From assembly GCA_028284935.1 (NCBI GenBank), contig JANQQQ010000016.1:330424-394423 (forward strand): 64,000 nucleotides of DNA, read 5' to 3'. This stretch comes from Croceivirga sp. (GTDB lineage Bacteria; Bacteroidota; Bacteroidia; Flavobacteriales; Flavobacteriaceae). Below, in pieces: positions 55,360 to 63,694 of the stretch (the first letter of the stretch is position 1; the number at the start of each line of letters is the position of its first letter). The notes below the pieces were generated by a model. The model did no database searches, had not been told where the DNA came from, and saw nothing but the letters and a program-made list of their open reading frames with translations. Both the position numbers and the translations under genes were made by a program.

Positions 55360-56055
55360 CTATAGTCTTAGGTACATGTTTCCATTAATGGTATTTAATT
55401 TCAGTTTGTTGGTGTTATTATTGGATAGGCTTCGAACTTTTTGACCCACATGCCGATTGTCCGAGGTCAACTTTAGGTTCTCATCCGCGTAAATATCGCC
55501 ATGAATGGTTTCTGCTGTAAAACTGGCATTGCCTACCTTTAGGTCTATTTCGCCATTAATGGTATTGAGTTTTAAGTTACCGGAATACCTTTTGATTTCT
55601 ATATTACCATTGATAAGGTCGGCTTCAAAATCCCCTTCAATTTCATCGGATGATACGCTACCGTTAATACTCTTTATCATGAACTTGGCCTTTTTTGGTA
55701 CGTATAGCACATAGTTGAACTCATATTCCTGGCACCAGTACTTTTTCTTCTCTTTTTTACGTTTTTCCTTGTAGGCGTCAAAAAACGCTTCTGTGTCCGA
55801 AGCTATTGTAAGGAAATTATCATCTTCTGAGAACGTTACATCGTAGAATTCCAAGAGTTCCGGATTTTCACTGGTAAGGGTCGCTTTGAAATAGACGGTG
55901 GGCTTATCCCATGTTTTTACATCGATTTCTGAGGCGAAAGCGGTGTTCATTTCAATAAACTGTCCCTTGTGGTTGAGGTTCTTTTCAATGACTTTTTGAG
56001 CCTTGGCCATTGAAGCGATTAGACATAATACGATTAGTAATTTGAGTTTTTTCAT
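55360..56055 (-). CDS. DUF4097-type exported beta-repeat protein
   Basis: A 231-residue protein with a signal peptide (to about SMAKA) and repeated right-handed beta-helix-like units (SINGSVSSDEIEGDFEADLINGNIEIKRYSGNLKLNTINGEIDLK, shown here only as its repeating pattern of NGxI/NGxV strands). The DUF4097 family is usually periplasmic or outer-membrane-facing. It follows the other DUF4097 gene by 27 nt and is probably the product of the same transcript. Confidence 0.85.
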   Translation of the reverse strand: MKKLKLLIVLCLIASMAKAQKVIEKNLNHKGQFIEMNTAFASEIDVKTWDKPTVYFKATLTSENPELLEFYDVTFSEDDNFLTIASDTEAFFDAYKEKRKKEKKKYWCQEYEFNYVLYVPKKAKFMIKSINGSVSSDEIEGDFEADLINGNIEIKRYSGNLKLNTINGEIDLKVGNASFTAETIHGDIYADENLKLTSDNRHVGQKVRSLSNNNTNKLKLNTINGNMYLRL

Positions 56056-56082
56056 GACTGCTCGTTTTTTGATAGGGATGTA

Positions 56083-56838
56083 CTAGTTTTTTCTTAAGTA
56101 AATATTGCCATTGGTGGATTTAAGGCTAATGCTTACGCCGCCACCATTTATGGTTCCATTGGTCTTTCTACTGGATACTTTTCTCAAACCATTATCACCG
56201 GAAGAACTCTTAATATCGAAATTGGAATACATGTCTCCGTTCCAACTGCTCATGGAAATATCGGCACCGGTGTTTCCAGGAAGACTAACATCAATGGCGC
56301 CATTGGTACTGTTTAATGAGGTTGGAGAACCTTGCGAAATATTGTCGAAGATTACATCTATCTGCCCGTTAAGGGTGTTTGCTGTTAGGGGGCCACTGAT
56401 ATTGTTGAGCATCATGCCTCCGTTTAATTCACAAGTAGCCTCGACTTCATTGTTGAATCCATCTATGGAAATACCACCGTTCCAAGTACTGGTCACCGCT
56501 ATTTTTTGGTTTTTTGGAAGATAGATCTTCGCCGATTCATTCTTTCTTAGATTGGTGACAATAAGGTCGTTTCCTTCCTGTACCACATTGAAGCCTACAT
56601 TGGTGTTCACCGTTCCTCCAACACCCACCAATCGCAAACCTTTGGCTTTTTCAGAGGAACGGGCCTTTTGGGTTCCTTTGATCAGTATTTCGTTTTTGTC
56701 ATGGACCATCACGGTGACATTGGATTTTGAAGTGATTTTTACCCATTCCACTCCGCTTAGGGATTTGGAATAATCCGTTTGTGCTTTACAAAGTCCAATA
56801 GTTAAGAGAAGTAATACTGTTGTAATTGTTCTTTTCAT
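56083..56838 (-). CDS. DUF4097-type exported protein, second copy
   Basis: A 251-residue protein from ATG 56838 (MKRTITTVLLLL); the frame runs upstream to 56880, inside the preceding gene, and is rejected. Signal peptide to about LCKAQ. It has repeated short beta strands with NGG/NGxI turns (WNGGISIDGF, LNGGMMLNNISG, LNGQIDVIF, SWNGDMYSNF, STNGNIYLRKN). It lies 19 bp downstream of the HEAT protein and upstream of its paralog. Likely envelope-located; function unknown. Confidence 0.83.
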   Translation of the reverse strand: MKRTITTVLLLLTIGLCKAQTDYSKSLSGVEWVKITSKSNVTVMVHDKNEILIKGTQKARSSEKAKGLRLVGVGGTVNTNVGFNVVQEGNDLIVTNLRKNESAKIYLPKNQKIAVTSTWNGGISIDGFNNEVEATCELNGGMMLNNISGPLTANTLNGQIDVIFDNISQGSPTSLNSTNGAIDVSLPGNTGADISMSSWNGDMYSNFDIKSSSGDNGLRKVSSRKTNGTINGGGVSISLKSTNGNIYLRKN

Positions 56839-56857
56839 GATTTTCGTTTTTTGATAT

Positions 56858-57640
56858 TTATATAATTTTTGGTAACACATTGTTGATTTCCTTCTTGATA
56901 AAAGGTTGGGTGTCCTCTTTCTCCAACAACTTTTTCATGGGACCTACAGCTTTTTTTTCCTGTAGCTGTCCTAAAATTTCGATTAAAGCCACCTGAATAC
57001 TTGGGTTTTCTTCTGTCTCCAGAGCCTGGATAAAAAAGACCTTGACCTGGTCGGAATATGAAAATTTTGAAAGGGCTTCCATGGCTGACAGGCGAACATT
57101 GGTATTTTCATCACTTAACATTTTTTCTCCTAGTGCTCCAACAATATCCTCATCAGGTCGATCAAACTCTTCAACCAACTGCACTCCTTGGATACGCTTG
57201 CTCGCGGATTCGTTCCCCAAAAGGGAAATTAAGGTGGCTTCCTTATATTCCAAAACTTCCTGTTGGGCTGCCATAAGACTGTGATTGGATGCTCTTTGTG
57301 CGGAATACCTTCCAACTAGGAATACCCCGATCAACAAGGCAATGCTTGCCGCAATTTTCAAGTATTGAAAACGGCCATTATCCTTTGATGCCAACGCAAC
57401 CACTTTGACTTGATTGCTTTTTTCCTGTTGGAGCATCTTTTCAAAATTCTTGGCCAATTGTTTGGAAGGGATTTCCTTTTTCTCCTGTTTTATTGCCTCA
57501 AAAAGTACCTTAAATTCGTCAACTTCCGTTCTAAAGTCATTATCGGTCGATAGGCGCTTTTCAAAAGCGGCAACTTCGGCTGGTGACAGTAAACCATCAA
57601 AGTAATCCGATATTCTATTTTCCAATTCCCTTTTTTCCAT
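56858..57640 (-). CDS. HEAT-repeat anti-sigma-like membrane protein
   Basis: A 260-residue protein from ATG 57640. The N-terminal part (about 1-85: RISDYFDGLLSPAEVAAFEKRL) has the helical look of anti-sigma factors, and there is one transmembrane helix (about 107-126: AASIALLIGVFLVGRY). The periplasmic part (about 150-260) has HEAT-like repeats (DENTNVRLSAMEALSKFS, NPSIQVALIEILGQLQ). It begins 2 nt after the stop of the ECF sigma gene and so is expected to hold that sigma factor at the membrane. This sigma-anchor role is inferred from position and shape. Confidence 0.82.
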   Translation of the reverse strand: MEKRELENRISDYFDGLLSPAEVAAFEKRLSTDNDFRTEVDEFKVLFEAIKQEKKEIPSKQLAKNFEKMLQQEKSNQVKVVALASKDNGRFQYLKIAASIALLIGVFLVGRYSAQRASNHSLMAAQQEVLEYKEATLISLLGNESASKRIQGVQLVEEFDRPDEDIVGALGEKMLSDENTNVRLSAMEALSKFSYSDQVKVFFIQALETEENPSIQVALIEILGQLQEKKAVGPMKKLLEKEDTQPFIKKEINNVLPKII

Positions 57641-57642
57641 GA

Positions 57643-58167
57643 TCAAATGGTTTGTAGGTATATATTTTTTAATTTTTTAAGAGCCCTGCTCATCTTTGTC
57701 TTTACCGCTCCGGGGGTACTATCCATCATTTCGGCCAATTCCTGGTATTTAATACCTTGAAATCGATTTAGTATGACCAATTCCCTGTCCGATGCCTCCA
57801 GTTGATTCAGGGCCTTATGCAAATGGGAATACTCTTCTTCTTTTTCTTCTTCCCCCAAACGATATTTTACGGTCTCCAAATCGCTATGCATTACTTTCTT
57901 TCTTGTAAAATGACTGTTCAAACTATTTCTGGCTATGGTAAATAACCATGAAATAAAGCTGCCATTGTTGTACGATGTTCGGTATTTGATTACCTTATAA
58001 AAAACATCCTGTGTCAAATCCTCACTCAACATGCTGTCCCCAGACATTTTATAAAGGAAGTTATACACATGCACATGATGTCTGTCAAAGAGAATCCTTA
58101 GTACATCTAAATCATCCGCGGCCACTTGTGCCATAATTTCCTCATCTGTTAGCTGGTTGGCCGACAT
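57643..58167 (-). CDS. ECF-type RNA polymerase sigma-70 factor
   Basis: A 174-residue ECF sigma factor. Region 2 spans about 10-85 (DRHHVHVYNFLYKMSGDSMLSEDLTQDVFYKV, ISWLFTIARNSLNSHFTRK). Region 4 spans about 115-170 (ASDRELVILNRFQGIKYQELAEMMDSTPGAVKTKMSRALKKLK). It heads the group sigma / HEAT anti-sigma-like / two DUF4097 proteins. An ECF-like promoter and a TTACAT palindrome precede it. It probably drives an envelope stress response. Confidence 0.92.
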   Translation of the reverse strand: MSANQLTDEEIMAQVAADDLDVLRILFDRHHVHVYNFLYKMSGDSMLSEDLTQDVFYKVIKYRTSYNNGSFISWLFTIARNSLNSHFTRKKVMHSDLETVKYRLGEEEKEEEYSHLHKALNQLEASDRELVILNRFQGIKYQELAEMMDSTPGAVKTKMSRALKKLKNIYLQTI

Positions 58168-58182
58168 GCTTTTCGTTGGTGT

Positions 58183-58230
58183 TCGTTCTATATAGTCAGG
58201 AAATTACAAAAGGTTACATACCGATGTAAT
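58183..58230 (-). promoter_or_regulatory. Candidate ECF-type promoter and palindrome upstream of the sigma gene
   Basis: On the minus strand TGTAACC is followed after 14 nt by GACTATATAG; AAC-containing upstream boxes are typical of ECF promoters, which suggests autoregulation. The upstream box is part of the palindrome TTACAT-ACCG-ATGTAA (58215-58230 on the plus strand). Confidence 0.45.
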
Positions 58231-58271
58231 TTTTTTTAAAAAGAGCGTTGAAATGAATTGGAAAAATTAAG

Positions 58272-58409
58272 CTAACAACCACAGTCCGGGCCACAATTTT
58301 TACCGGATTTTTTCCTTGTGGACAAAAAAGGTATGGGAACAACAAACCTATGCAAAAGATAGAGAAGTGCAGCTGCAAGAATGAAATATGCTAGGATTTC
58401 CTGTACCAT
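58272..58409 (-). CDS. FeoB-associated Cys-rich small membrane protein
   Basis: A 45-residue protein starting on the base next to the feoB stop (ATG at 58409). It has one N-terminal membrane helix (VQEILAYFILAAALLYLLH) and a Cys-rich tail ending in NCGPDCGC. This is the shape of the FeoB-associated Cys-rich family, which works with the ferrous iron permease. The immediate adjacency to feoB makes the call strong even though the gene is very short. Confidence 0.85.
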   Translation of the reverse strand: MVQEILAYFILAAALLYLLHRFVVPIPFLSTRKKSGKNCGPDCGC

Positions 58410-60641
58410 CTAACTTAAGATTTGATAAGCGGCCAGTGCTGAAATATAGGCAATTACACTCATAAAAACTAACTGAAGAATGGGCCATTTCCATGAATTG
58501 GTTTCTCGTTTTACTATGGCCAAAGTACTCATGCACTGCATGGCAAAGGCATAAAAGACCATTAATGAAATACCTGAGGCCAAATCAAAAAGAGGCTTTC
58601 CCTTGCTATTGAGTTCTGCGGCCATACGGTTCTGAATGGTTTCTGTTTCGTCATTGCCCACACTGTAAATGGTGGCCAAGGTTCCCACGAAAACTTCTCT
58701 GGCCAAAAAGGAGGTGAGCACCGCAATACTAATTTTCCAATCGTAGCCCAGTGGTTTTACCATAGGTTCAATGGCTTTTCCCATATGACCCATGTAGGAG
58801 TGTTCTAACTTATAGCTTGCTATTTCCTGCTCTTTTGCCCTTTGAAAAAGTTCATTGTTCATGGTGCGCAACGAATCTTGGTCTGCAGTAGGATGCAAAG
58901 GATTTGGAATTTTACCGGTATCCCCACCCTTTTCAGAGGCAAACGTCAATAGGTTCTTTTTGATGTAGTTTTTACTGTAATCGTTAAGGCCATGTTCCTG
59001 AATGCGATTACTGACAATTTCCTCGGCATTCTTAAACTCTTCGGAATACCCATAGGATCCCAAAAACCAAAGGACAATGGAAATAGCCAATATGATTTTA
59101 CCTGCGCCAAAGACAAAGCTTTTGGTTTTTTCGACTACCGTATAGAATACGTTTTTTGCAAGGGGCCATCGGTAGGTAGGCATCTCCATCATAAAAAAGG
59201 ACCGAGTCTTCATTTTTAGTACCCTGTGCAGTACCCAGGCAGCTAATAGGGACATGGCGAATCCCAAAAGATACAAGGAAAACAATGTAATGGGCTTGAA
59301 TCCAAACCCAAGAAATGTACCATCGGGAATAACCAATGCAATGAGTATGAGATAAACAGGTAATCGAGCGGAACAGGTGGTAAAAGGGACCACTAATATT
59401 GTGATTAGTCGTTCCTTCCAACTTTCAATGGTCCTGGTGGCCATCACCGCAGGAATAGCACACGCAGTGCCTGAAATCAAGGGGACGACACTTTTTCCGC
59501 TCAGTCCAAAAGGACGCATGAGTTTGTCCATCAAAAAAACAACCCGGCTCATGTAACCTGATTCTTCCAGCAATGAAATAAAAAAGAATAAAAACGCAAT
59601 AGGGGGTATAAAAACTACAATGCCTCCGATGCCCGCTATAATACCCTCGGCCAATAAATCCGTCAATATTCCTGAAGGGAAGGTAGTTTTAATCCAATCG
59701 CTCAATCCCGCAAACTGTTCATCAATAAAATCACTGGGATAAGTACTCCAATCAAATATGGCCTGAAATATGAGTAGTAGGATGACAAGGAAAATGAGAT
59801 AACCAAAGACTTTATGGGTAAGAATACGATCGAATCGAGCCTCCAATCCCGTAGCTTTATTCTTGTCAATTTCATACGTCTCTTTTAAGGCGTTATTAAT
59901 GAATTGATAGCGCTTTATGGTTTCTTTTTGCTGTAACCTTCTTACCTCATCTCTTGTTTTCTTTGGTAGTTTCTTATCGATATTGTCAGTTGTTCCATTG
60001 GTAGAAACGCCGTTTTGGGAGATACGGACCCAGGTCCTATAAGGATGCTGGTCCGGGCCGGATTCCTGAAGTTGGGAAAAATAGTCTGGGTCTAGTATTG
60101 AAATATCCAAGTTCGCCTTTGATGAAAGGGTGCTATACTCCTGAAGTAATTTCTTGAGATGATCTATGCCCTCGCCTTTTCGGGTGCTGATTAGGGCAAT
60201 TTTCGTATCCAGTTCCCTTTCAAGACGCTCTATATCAATGGATATTCCCTTCTTAGGCATTACATCGGCCATATTAATGGCAAGGATTGTGGGAATGTTT
60301 AGATCCTTGATTTGTGTGAACAGTAAAAGATTGCGCTTAAGGTTTTCCACGTCACTGATCACCAATGCTACGTCTGGATAATCCGCGCTGTCAGTATTGT
60401 TCAATACTTCATAGACAACAGACTCGTCCGGTGATGTGGTGTTAATACTGTACGTACCTGGTAGGTCTAGGATTTCTGCTTTTGTCCCTTCACTTAATTT
60501 GGAGAGACCGACTTTCTTTTCAACGGTAATTCCAGGATAATTGCCTACTTTTTGACGTAGACCCGTAAGTGCATTGAATACTGAGGTCTTTCCCGTGTTG
60601 GGGTTTCCAAGTAGTGCAACTTTAATCGTAGTGGAAGCCAT
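58410..60641 (-). CDS. feoB: Ferrous iron transporter B
   Basis: A 743-residue Fe2+ permease. The N-terminal GTPase domain has G1 GNPNTGKTS (about 12-20), switch GNYPGITVE and G3 DLPGTYS (about 59-65), then a helical linker. The C-terminal membrane part (from about 280) has two Gate segments (SGTACAIPAVMATR, TSFLAREVFVGTL) and about 8-10 helices. FeoA lies upstream with a 1-bp overlap and a Cys-rich partner lies downstream, a complete three-gene feo unit for ferrous iron uptake across the inner membrane. Confidence 0.95.
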   Translation of the reverse strand: MASTTIKVALLGNPNTGKTSVFNALTGLRQKVGNYPGITVEKKVGLSKLSEGTKAEILDLPGTYSINTTSPDESVVYEVLNNTDSADYPDVALVISDVENLKRNLLLFTQIKDLNIPTILAINMADVMPKKGISIDIERLERELDTKIALISTRKGEGIDHLKKLLQEYSTLSSKANLDISILDPDYFSQLQESGPDQHPYRTWVRISQNGVSTNGTTDNIDKKLPKKTRDEVRRLQQKETIKRYQFINNALKETYEIDKNKATGLEARFDRILTHKVFGYLIFLVILLLIFQAIFDWSTYPSDFIDEQFAGLSDWIKTTFPSGILTDLLAEGIIAGIGGIVVFIPPIAFLFFFISLLEESGYMSRVVFLMDKLMRPFGLSGKSVVPLISGTACAIPAVMATRTIESWKERLITILVVPFTTCSARLPVYLILIALVIPDGTFLGFGFKPITLFSLYLLGFAMSLLAAWVLHRVLKMKTRSFFMMEMPTYRWPLAKNVFYTVVEKTKSFVFGAGKIILAISIVLWFLGSYGYSEEFKNAEEIVSNRIQEHGLNDYSKNYIKKNLLTFASEKGGDTGKIPNPLHPTADQDSLRTMNNELFQRAKEQEIASYKLEHSYMGHMGKAIEPMVKPLGYDWKISIAVLTSFLAREVFVGTLATIYSVGNDETETIQNRMAAELNSKGKPLFDLASGISLMVFYAFAMQCMSTLAIVKRETNSWKWPILQLVFMSVIAYISALAAYQILS

Positions 60642-60880
60642 TAATTGGGTGAATCTTCTTTAAGTTCTAGCTCGATTTTTTCAGCCACAACCTTTCTAAT
60701 CGCAATCTGTGATCCGTTGAGGTTAATGTGCAATGGATCTTTTAAAGGGGCAATCTGCATCAATTGCACTTCATTTCCGGGTAAACATCCAAGCTCGAGA
60801 AGTTTTGTGGGAATTACTTCTGGGTCAAATTTTTTGATGATACCTATTTGTCCTTCCTTGAGTTCTGCAATTGAAACCAA
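60641..60880 (-). CDS. feoA: Ferrous iron transport protein A
   Basis: A 79-residue cytoplasmic SH3-like protein (VSIAELKEGQIGIIKKF, LLELGCLPGNEVQL, INLNGSQIAIRK). The start at 60880 is TTG; an in-frame stop 9 nt upstream excludes a longer form and no ATG occurs near. The TAA overlaps the feoB ATG by one base. The control region carries TTTAGAC at 60890-60896, also found in the DtxR-type box at 20781-20787. Confidence 0.9.
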   Translation of the reverse strand: MVSIAELKEGQIGIIKKFDPEVIPTKLLELGCLPGNEVQLMQIAPLKDPLHINLNGSQIAIRKVVAEKIELELKEDSPN

Positions 60881-60939
60881 CGCTTCTTATTTAGACTGAA
60901 TTTAATTAAAGTGTAAAAATAGAAGAAAAAAGCAAAATC

Positions 60940-61614
60940 TTACTGGGAATAAGAATTCTTTAAGATATCTAAATCTTCCAGTAGTTTTTGAATTTCTTCG
61001 CGACTGGTTCCATCGTAAAAGCCACGTATACGCTTTTCTTTATCTACCAATATGAAGTTTTCGGTATGTATCATGTCATAGGGGCCACCATCCCCATCGG
61101 TCTTAACCGCTAAATACGATTTTCTGGCCAGTTCGTAAATCTGCTTCTTATCACCCGTCACCAAATTCCATTTGGCATCGATAACCCCTTTTTCCAATGC
61201 GTATTCCTTTAGCCGTGGAACAGAGTCGATTTGCGGAGTGACGGAGTGACTGAGCAGCATAATATCTTCATCGTCTAAAATACTTCCTTGGATTTCCGCC
61301 ATATTTTTGGTCATGATGGGGCAAATGGTAGGACAGGTCGTAAAAAAGAAATCGGCCACGTAAATTTTCCCTTGATAATCCGCCTGCGTAATGGTATCCC
61401 CATTTTGGTTCACCAATTGAAAATGGGCTATGGTATGGTACTTTTTTACATCCAATAAGGTGTTGTCCACCAATTCAGGGTTAACCATGTTAGGTTGATA
61501 AACGGGCAATCGCTTCTCAGGTTTCAGGGCATCATAGATGAAATAAATGATGACAATGGAAATCACGGAAAACACGATAGCAAACAGACGATATTTGGCA
61601 AAGAATTTTCGCAT
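60940..61614 (-). CDS. SCO1/SenC-family copper-binding protein
   Basis: A 224-residue thioredoxin-fold protein from ATG 61614 (MRKFFAKYRLF); the frame extends to a GTG at 61674 with 20 unlikely residues. An N-terminal membrane anchor (about 8-28) precedes the copper site FTTCPTICPIM (CxxxC) and the conserved His in MIHTENFILVD. It inserts copper into the CuA centre of cytochrome oxidase or acts as a thiol-disulfide reductase. It lies upstream of the feo group on the same strand and divergent from rseP. Confidence 0.92.
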   Translation of the reverse strand: MRKFFAKYRLFAIVFSVISIVIIYFIYDALKPEKRLPVYQPNMVNPELVDNTLLDVKKYHTIAHFQLVNQNGDTITQADYQGKIYVADFFFTTCPTICPIMTKNMAEIQGSILDDEDIMLLSHSVTPQIDSVPRLKEYALEKGVIDAKWNLVTGDKKQIYELARKSYLAVKTDGDGGPYDMIHTENFILVDKEKRIRGFYDGTSREEIQKLLEDLDILKNSYSQ

Positions 61615-61714
61615 GGATGCAAAATTACGTTCAAAATCAGGCCTATTCAAATGGTTTGAATCGTCCTTAGTCACAAAACTTTCTTAAATGAACGACCCTT
61701 AATCCTTACAATAT

Positions 61715-61744
61715 TTTGTAAGCCCTACTAAAAATGTACTTTTG
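61715..61744 (+). promoter_or_regulatory. Promoter of the rseP gene
   Basis: TTTG (61715-61718), an 18-nt spacer and TACTTTTG (61737-61744), an exact TAnnTTTG match. The start codon is 23 nt beyond. Confidence 0.65.
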
Positions 61745-61767
61745 TCGGCTATAAGTGAAATTCCATA

Positions 61768-63120
61768 ATGAATCCAATAGTTATCCAGGTCATACAATTT
61801 TTTCTGAGTCTTTCCATACTCATTGTGCTACATGAGTTGGGACATTTCATACCTGCCAAATTGTTCAAGACCAAGGTGGAGAAGTTCTACCTCTTCTTTG
61901 ACATCAAATTTTCTTTGTTCAAAAAGAAAATTGGGGAAACGGTTTATGGCGTCGGCTGGTTGCCGCTTGGGGGATATGTGAAGATTGCCGGGATGATTGA
62001 TGAAAGCATGGACACGGAGCAAATGAAAGAGGAACCCAAACCTTGGGAGTTTCGGAGCAAACCGGCATGGCAACGTTTGATCATTATGCTGGGTGGGGTT
62101 ACTGTGAACTTTGTTCTAGCCGTTATTATCTACATAGGAATGGCCTACAAATACGGTGATCAATATATCCGTATGGATAGCCTAAAAGATGGGGTTTGGG
62201 TCATTGAGGAAAAAATTGGTGACAAGGCTGGGATTAAAACCGGTGACAAAATTATTGCGGTTGACGGAAAAGAACTGGAATCTTTCAGTTCGGTCTATCT
62301 TGAACTCATTAACGGAAATTCCATAACCCTAGAACGCAATGGTCAAATCATTGAAAAGGAACTTCCTGTGGACTTTATCGCTACTTTGTTGGAAGATGAA
62401 GATAAGGTGCGGTTTTTAATGATGAGGCAACCCTTTATCATTAGTGAGGTCTCCAAAGGTTCCCATAATGAAGGGGTGGATTTTAAGGAAGGAGATGAGG
62501 TATTATCCATAAATGGGGAACCCGCAAAATATTATGATCAGGTAACGCCTATTTTAGAGGCGAACAGGGGAGAACAGGTAGAGGTATTGGTCAATAGGGA
62601 TGGTTTTGAGAAAACAATTTCCGCGCTGGTCAACGAAGAAGCAAAATTGGGTGTAGGATTACTGGGATTGACCAATGAGCAGGCTCAAGAAATGGGATAT
62701 TTTAAAATTGAGGAAGTGAAATATTCATTTCTGGAGTCGATTCCGGCTGGCATCGACAAAGGGGTAAGTACCTTGACCAATTATGCCAAGCAGTTGAAAA
62801 AGATTTTTAACCCTTCTACCGGTGCATACAAAGGCGTAGGGGGCTTTGCTGCTATTGGAAGTATGTTTCCCGATACTTGGAATTGGCCAGCGTTCTGGTC
62901 AACCACTGCCTTGATTTCCATCATTTTGGCTTTTATGAACATCCTTCCCATTCCTGCTTTGGATGGAGGTCACGTTGCTTTCTTGCTCTATGAAATGGTC
63001 TCTGGCAGAAAACCGAGCGACAGGTTTTTGGAATACGCCCAAATGGTTGGGTTCTTCTTGTTGATCGCCTTGCTCCTGTTTGCTAACGGCAACGATTTGT
63101 ACAAAGCGGTTTTTAAATAG
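61768..63120 (+). CDS. rseP: RIP metalloprotease RseP (site-2 protease)
   Basis: A 450-residue intramembrane zinc protease that releases anti-sigma-bound sigma factors. The zinc motif VLHELGHF is in the first helix (about 20-27). Two PDZ domains follow (about 125-205 and 210-290), then an NPDG-type motif NILPIPALDGGH (about 395-405) and the last helices. The family's usual length is about 450. This protease is the expected final step for ECF sigma systems of the kind seen at 57643, although that link is not shown. Confidence 0.94.
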   Translation: MNPIVIQVIQFFLSLSILIVLHELGHFIPAKLFKTKVEKFYLFFDIKFSLFKKKIGETVYGVGWLPLGGYVKIAGMIDESMDTEQMKEEPKPWEFRSKPAWQRLIIMLGGVTVNFVLAVIIYIGMAYKYGDQYIRMDSLKDGVWVIEEKIGDKAGIKTGDKIIAVDGKELESFSSVYLELINGNSITLERNGQIIEKELPVDFIATLLEDEDKVRFLMMRQPFIISEVSKGSHNEGVDFKEGDEVLSINGEPAKYYDQVTPILEANRGEQVEVLVNRDGFEKTISALVNEEAKLGVGLLGLTNEQAQEMGYFKIEEVKYSFLESIPAGIDKGVSTLTNYAKQLKKIFNPSTGAYKGVGGFAAIGSMFPDTWNWPAFWSTTALISIILAFMNILPIPALDGGHVAFLLYEMVSGRKPSDRFLEYAQMVGFFLLIALLLFANGNDLYKAVFK

Positions 63121-63138
63121 AGAAAATCAAATTTTTTG

Positions 63139-63170
63139 TTTGTAGTCTATTGTGGAATCGGCTATATTTG
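63139..63170 (+). promoter_or_regulatory. Promoter of the tRNA-Asn gene
   Basis: TTTG (63139-63142), a 20-nt spacer and TATATTTG (63163-63170), both exact Bacteroidetes promoter boxes, 22 nt before the mature tRNA. Confidence 0.75.
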
Positions 63171-63191
63171 CACCCGCTTTAAGTAAAATAT

Positions 63192-63265
63192 TCCTCCATA
63201 GCTCAGTTGGTTAGAGCACCTGACTGTTAATCAGGGTGTCGCTGGTTCGAGCCCAGCTGGAGGAG
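63192..63265 (+). tRNA. tRNA-Asn (anticodon GTT)
   Basis: A complete cloverleaf: acceptor stem TCCTCCA/TGGAGGA, D arm AGCTCAGTTGGTTAGAGC, anticodon stem CCTGA/TCAGG with loop CTGTTAA (anticodon GTT), and T arm CTGGTTCGAGCCCAG. The discriminator is G at 63265; CCA is not encoded. A tetraloop terminator follows. Confidence 0.95.
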
Positions 63266-63271
63266 CAAAAG

Positions 63272-63299
63272 AAACCGTTTCGCAAGAAACGGTTTTTTT
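63272..63299 (+). terminator. Rho-independent terminator after tRNA-Asn
   Basis: A 10-bp stem AAACCGTTTC (63272-63281) and GAAACGGTTT (63286-63295) with a GCAA tetraloop, followed by T's to 63299. The GNRA loop and T-run make this a strong terminator. Confidence 0.9.
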
Positions 63300-63322
63300 A
63301 TGTGTCAAAGGAAGGGAAAAAG

Positions 63323-63694
63323 TCAATTTGGGTTGATCAACCAACCAACCCGCTCATAAGAAACCAGGTAATGGATTAGGGTAATAAGGCCAAGTACTAG
63401 AGCAGTCCCATGCCACCCCAAGTCATAGAGTGCCCAAACCATGCATCCGAAGAAGAGCAATTCAATAGCCAATCTCAAAATTCCATTGATGGGTACCGGT
63501 GCGTAACCTGAACGACTCGGATCCCCTGGAACGGCAAACACACCCCATATAACGGCCATGCCCAAGGGAAGCAAAATGGCCATGACCCATCCTTGCCAAT
63601 CATTGAAGGTATTCCAGGCCCATATGCCCAAGGAGATGAGGGCGGCCACTTCCAATAAGAACCGAACGAACAAGTTAAAAGGATGGTAGGCCAT
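63323..63694 (-). CDS. YrdB-like (DUF2568) membrane protein
   Basis: A 123-residue protein with four predicted transmembrane helices (about 8-28, 36-56, 68-86 and 91-111), the linker FAVPGDPSRSGYAPVPI and a final SYERVGWL. This matches the YrdB/DUF2568 family of small membrane proteins of unknown function. It converges on the tRNA-Asn unit. Confidence 0.85.
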   Translation of the reverse strand: MAYHPFNLFVRFLLEVAALISLGIWAWNTFNDWQGWVMAILLPLGMAVIWGVFAVPGDPSRSGYAPVPINGILRLAIELLFFGCMVWALYDLGWHGTALVLGLITLIHYLVSYERVGWLINPN

